A DNA stretch of 8,393 bases. Origin: Thermoplasmatota archaeon (lineage in GTDB: Archaea; Thermoplasmatota; E2; JACPAO01; JAHFTW01). The number at the start of each line of letters is the position of its first letter. The first letter of the stretch is position 1. The position numbers and the translations under genes are program-made. The notes beneath the pieces were generated by a model, which worked only from the letters and a program-made list of their open reading frames with translations, had not been told where the DNA came from and did no database searches. The stretch covers positions 1 through 8,393 of the forward strand of contig JANQNI010000230.1 of the NCBI GenBank assembly GCA_028289805.1, read 5' to 3'. Positions 5,939-8,393 of this stretch are shown here, piece after piece.

Positions 5939-7210
5939 GTGGCCGACGTGCTGGACTCCATCCCGCCGGAGCTGTGCGTCCGCTGCAAGGCGGCGCGGGC
6001 GTTGTGCGGCATCAGCCCGTGCCCGCTGCTGCGCCGGGTGCAGGGGCACCTGCCGAAGGTGGCGCTTCCGGGCAGGGACCTGACGGGCAGCAGCCCACCG
6101 AGCCTGTTCGTGGGGCGCCACGGGTACCCGAAGGTGAACGTGGGCCCGATGCTGCCCGCCGAGCACCTGCCGGAGGCCCAGGCGCGCAACCTCGACGACC
6201 CGCGCCGTTGGGCCGACGAACTCTCCATCCCGGACGTGGTGGGCCTGCGCAGCAGCCTGGTGCGCACCACGCACGCGGTGAAGGTGGACGCGGCGGCGCG
6301 GGACCCGGACCGCATCACGCGGTTGTCGCAGGAGTTGGCGGTGGCGGCGCGGCCGGTGGACACGGAGGTCCACCTGCGCAAGGTGCCCAGCTTCAGCGTC
6401 GCGCACGTCGGGAGCTTCACGGCGCCGCACGGCCCCACCGTCGAGGTGCAGCGGGCCGAACTGACCGAGAACGTCCGCGTGGAGAACCCCGTCGAGCGGG
6501 CGACCTCGGACACGGACCTGCGCGCCGCCGACGGCGTGGTGGAGATGTTCGACGCCGGCGTCGACCCGTACCAGATGGAGCGCATCCTGAGCGCGGGGAT
6601 GCTGGGCCAGGAGCGGGCGCGCAGGCTGGTGCCGACGCGGTGGGCGATCACGGCCACCGACGACACGCTGGGCAAGGCGCTCATCGACCGGGTCCGGGAC
6701 CTGCCGACGATCGACAAGCCGACGGTCCACTTCGGCGAGCGCTTCGGCAACCGCTTCCACGTCGTGCTGCTGCCGCGCGTCTGGGGCTTCGAGCTCATCG
6801 AGAGCTGGCAGAAGGGCAGCTTCTGGGCCAGCGGCCGGGAGCACGCCCCCGCCCCCTCGGCGCCGCCGTCGGTGGACTGGGAGGACCACCGGGGCCGCAC
6901 GGAGTACGCCCACAACACCACGGGCGGCTACTACGCGAGCCGGCTGCCCGTGCTGGAGCACCTGCTGGAGCGGGGGCGGCAGGCCACCGCCATCGTGCTG
7001 CGGGAGATCACCAGCGACTACACGACGCCGTTGGGGGTCTGGGTGGTGCGGGAGTCCGCCCGCGCCGCCCTGGCCGGCAAGGGGCTGGTCTTCGAGGACG
7101 TCGAGTCCGCCCTGCGGCACGTCCAGCGCCGGGCGCGGCTGGCCGACTGGCGCGCGCACGCCCAGTTCCTGCCGCAGGTGCTGCGGCAGCGCACCCTGGA
7201 CTCGTTCTGA
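5939..7210 (+). CDS. Nre-family archaeal DNA repair protein with C-terminal PCNA-binding peptide
   Basis: This 423-residue protein has the hallmarks of the archaeal Nre family. Near the N-terminus Cys13, 16, 23 and 28 form a C-x2-C-x6-C-x4-C cluster, in ELCVRCKAARALCGISPCPL, which probably binds zinc. The conserved stretch SLFVGRHGYPKVNVGPMLP follows (61-79), then a long conserved body. The protein ends exactly in QRTLDSF (417-423), a Q-x-x-L-x-x-F PCNA-interacting peptide. In Haloferax an Nre protein acts in repair of mitomycin C damage alongside UvrABC in a PCNA-dependent way. The same role here is inference. The start is GTG 5939. No ATG is available in frame, a second GTG at 5948 would remove three residues, and no Shine-Dalgarno sequence is seen. 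The frame is open back to the SNF2 stop codon 51 bp upstream, which is consistent with one operon. NreA and NreB subtypes cannot be told apart by eye. Confidence 0.94.
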   Translation: MADVLDSIPPELCVRCKAARALCGISPCPLLRRVQGHLPKVALPGRDLTGSSPPSLFVGRHGYPKVNVGPMLPAEHLPEAQARNLDDPRRWADELSIPDVVGLRSSLVRTTHAVKVDAAARDPDRITRLSQELAVAARPVDTEVHLRKVPSFSVAHVGSFTAPHGPTVEVQRAELTENVRVENPVERATSDTDLRAADGVVEMFDAGVDPYQMERILSAGMLGQERARRLVPTRWAITATDDTLGKALIDRVRDLPTIDKPTVHFGERFGNRFHVVLLPRVWGFELIESWQKGSFWASGREHAPAPSAPPSVDWEDHRGRTEYAHNTTGGYYASRLPVLEHLLERGRQATAIVLREITSDYTTPLGVWVVRESARAALAGKGLVFEDVESALRHVQRRARLADWRAHAQFLPQVLRQRTLDSF

Positions 7211-7381
7211 GCCCCCAGATGCGATGGTTTTGGGACAATCCCGCGCGGGTCCAGCGGCCCACGAATGCAATAGGAAACCATTGGAGAAATCTTGGACATC
7301 GAAGAAACGATTAACAACGCAGAGGGGCTCTCATCATTGATTCCCATGAAATATGTGGAAGAATTCGGGGTCGGCCGCCGA
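7211..7381. other. A+T-richer intergenic region
   Basis: This 171-bp gap between the Nre stop and the chosen start of the next gene is clearly less G+C-rich than anything else in the window, most strongly at 7262-7370. It holds a T-run at 7228-7231 just past the Nre stop, which could serve as a weak archaeal U-tract terminator. Next is a G+C-rich palindrome CCCGCGCGGG (7240-7249), then the TATA-like box noted separately. I see no RNA gene. One frame (from TTG 7292, with GGAG at 7283-7286) stays open into the next gene, but its codon third positions are unlike the neighbours. Confidence 0.5.
7349..7355 (+). promoter_or_regulatory. Candidate TATA box for the exported-protein pair
   Basis: AAATATG, in the A+T-rich gap, is centred 30 bp before the ATG at 7382. 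That is the spacing expected when transcription starts at or a few bases before a leaderless start codon. It is the most A+T-rich box placed this way in the window. It supports choosing 7382 over the upstream TTG and ATG, which would lie before or within the promoter. Confidence 0.4.
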
Positions 7382-7687
7382 ATGGCCCCCGTACCCCTGC
7401 TGCTCGCCCTCCTGATCGCACCCGTGGCCGCCGCCGGACCAACCGACGCCGCCGCATCCGCCGCATCCGTGGAGGAGATCGTCATGTGCGTGGTCGCGAG
7501 CGTCGACATCCCCATCCCCGCGCACGAGAACCAGCACGCAGTGCCCATCGGCTGCCTGGGGCCGTACCCCGTATGCCCCCCCGTCTTCGTGGAGATCCTG
7601 TTCAACCCACCCGGCCTGAACCCCCGGATCTACTGGGGCTGCATCGACGCCTGGGAAGGGTACATCATCCGCACGGTCAAATCATGA
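7382..7687 (+). CDS. Small secreted four-cysteine protein, unrecognised family
   Basis: This 101-residue protein is not of a family I recognise. Residues 5-18 (PLLLALLIAPVAAA) form a short hydrophobic stretch ending in small residues, typical of a signal peptide cleaved near A17/A18. The mature part would be about 83 residues, with four cysteines at 36, 58, 65 and 87 (MCVV, GCLG, VCPP, GCID), an even number that could form two disulfides outside the cell. It is also rich in Pro, Ile and aromatics (IYWGC, WEGY). Start choice: ATG 7382 puts the hydrophobic segment at the N-terminus. ATG 7346 adds an n-region with two arginines and is a real alternative. TTG 7292 has a GGAG five bases upstream but runs through poorly coding A+T-rich DNA. 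The stop overlaps the next start (ATGA), which indicates co-translation with the neighbouring surface protein. Confidence 0.7.
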   Translation: MAPVPLLLALLIAPVAAAGPTDAAASAASVEEIVMCVVASVDIPIPAHENQHAVPIGCLGPYPVCPPVFVEILFNPPGLNPRIYWGCIDAWEGYIIRTVKS

Positions 7688-8393
7688 ACCGCGCCTCCCC
7701 CCGCCTGCTGCTGCCCGCCGTGCTCCTCGTGCTCCTGGCGGCACCCGCAACCGCGGCAGGCGGAGACCTGCAGGCCGAGGGCGTGACCCTGTGGGGCTTA
7801 CGGGACCTCGAGGCCCCCCTGGCCTTCCTGGAGCGGACCGGGCAAGGAGACGCAGACTTCGAGTTGACCGCCAAGTCCCTGCGCGTCGAGACAGACCGTC
7901 GCGACGTCGTCGTGGGCGCGGTCGGGACCGAGGCCACCACCGAAACGACCGAGCACGACGACCCGACGGTGGTGGGCGTGTCGATCCGCGCCGACGCCCG
8001 ACTCGTGGTCCTGCCCACCAACGCCGTCCTGGCCGTCGAGGGCGGTGACTGCGGGAGGCTCCACACGCCGGCCGCATCCACCCACGCGCACGCACCGACC
8101 CTGGACGGCCGAGACACCACGAACGTCCCCCTCGGCGCCGCCCTCGGCTGGACCCCCTGCGCCGGGTCCGCCACGACCATCACCGGCGACTTCGTCGTCG
8201 CCCTGTGGGCGTGGGACGCCGAGGTGCGCGACGCGCGGGGCACCACGCCGCTGCCCAGCGGCCAGGGCGACGCCTCACAGGGGAACGTGGGGGCCCGCGA
8301 ACAGTTCCTGTTTGCCCGCGACGCCACGCTGCGCCTCCCGCCCGGTGCGCAGACAGCCTACGTCGAGGACGTGTCCGTCGCGGCGCGGGGCGT
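7684..8393 (+). CDS. Exported surface protein, N-terminal part (3' truncated), unrecognised family
   Basis: The frame from ATG 7684 stays open for 236 codons to the window edge, so the C-terminus is missing. The N-terminus is a clear signal peptide: Asn-Arg and a further Arg before a hydrophobic core (8-20), then PATA-AGG with likely cleavage after A24. The mature part alternates short hydrophobic stretches with Thr-, Asp- and Gly-rich turns, suggesting mostly beta-strand structure. It has just two cysteines, C123 and C159, 36 residues apart, which could pair. An acidic Thr/Glu/His/Asp stretch lies at 81-94. I recognise no catalytic motif. Such proteins are common on archaeal cell surfaces, often anchored by a C-terminal helix, which may lie beyond the edge. 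The ATG overlaps the previous gene's TGA in a 4-bp ATGA junction with no Shine-Dalgarno sequence nearby, indicating translational coupling. The codon usage is strongly G/C-ending, like the rest of the window, so recent transfer is not suggested. Confidence 0.75.
   Translation, partial: MNRASPRLLLPAVLLVLLAAPATAAGGDLQAEGVTLWGLRDLEAPLAFLERTGQGDADFELTAKSLRVETDRRDVVVGAVGTEATTETTEHDDPTVVGVSIRADARLVVLPTNAVLAVEGGDCGRLHTPAASTHAHAPTLDGRDTTNVPLGAALGWTPCAGSATTITGDFVVALWAWDAEVRDARGTTPLPSGQGDASQGNVGAREQFLFARDATLRLPPGAQTAYVEDVSVAARG

Noticed and set aside
5885..5941. Possible SNF2-Nre fusion by TAG readthrough
   Set aside because: The 17 codons between the SNF2 TAG and the Nre GTG are open and in frame, so readthrough would give a fusion. 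But the linker shows no conserved-looking sequence, a usable GTG sits at the expected Nre start, and another gene here (DM13) also ends in TAG, so TAG looks like an ordinary stop.
7231..7253. Hairpin around the CCCGCGCGGG palindrome after Nre as an intrinsic terminator
   Set aside because: No T-tract follows the stem, and a 10-bp G/C-only palindrome is not surprising in this DNA. If termination occurs here, the T-run at 7228-7231 is the likelier signal, and it is short.
3149..7270. A 1373-codon open frame on the minus strand covering SNF2 and Nre
   Set aside because: It is antisense to two genes with complete family motifs, and its translation is a low-complexity Leu/Ala/Val/Gly/Asp/His/Arg mixture typical of the complementary frame in G+C-rich DNA. 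No domain is visible.
7677..8327. A 216-codon minus-strand frame opposite the surface-protein gene
   Set aside because: It is Ser/Arg/Ala/Pro-rich with no recognisable feature, while the plus strand has a signal peptide, an ATGA coupling and G/C-ending third codon positions.

Overview
The window reads as G+C-rich chromosomal DNA (roughly two-thirds G+C or more by eye) from an archaeon. The strongest evidence is the gene at 5939-7210. It encodes an Nre-family DNA repair protein, an archaeal family, with its N-terminal four-cysteine cluster and a C-terminal PCNA-interacting peptide. Supporting signs are start codons that mostly lack Shine-Dalgarno sequences and T-rich promoter-like boxes about 30-40 bases ahead of two starts. 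The proteins are not acidic enough throughout to suggest an extreme halophile. An uncultivated high-G+C euryarchaeote, for example a Thermoplasmatota lineage, is a guess that the sequence alone cannot settle.

Layout from left to right. (1) 1-237 is the 3' end of a DM13-domain gene. (2) 238-388 is a regulatory gap with a perfect 8-bp-arm dyad (292-309) and a T-rich promoter-like box. (3) 389-1621 is a class I/II PLP-dependent aminotransferase of the LysN/ARO8 type. (4) On the minus strand, converging on the aminotransferase with only 6 bp between stop codons, is a two-gene unit: a HAD-superfamily protein (2990 to 2292) followed by a GPP34/GOLPH3-like protein (2302 to 1628). The two overlap by 11 bp, and the second has a textbook Shine-Dalgarno sequence. 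(5) A divergent promoter region lies at 2991-3166. (6) 3167-5887 is a 906-residue SNF2/HepA-family ATPase with a long C-terminal coiled coil. It is followed 51 bp later by the Nre repair gene, so the two look like one transcription unit. (7) An A+T-richer gap at 7211-7381 precedes two exported proteins whose genes overlap by 4 bp (ATGA): a 101-residue four-cysteine protein, and a larger beta-rich-looking surface protein that runs off the right edge.

How the genes may work together (inference). SNF2 ATPase plus Nre suggests DNA repair or remodelling attached to the PCNA clamp. HAD plus GPP34 is a coupled pair in which the HAD member has lost several catalytic signature residues, so it may act as a binding or scaffold protein beside a membrane-associated GPP34 partner. 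The last two genes look like a co-expressed cell-surface pair. I see no mobile element, CRISPR array, rRNA or tRNA gene, and no recognised defence system.
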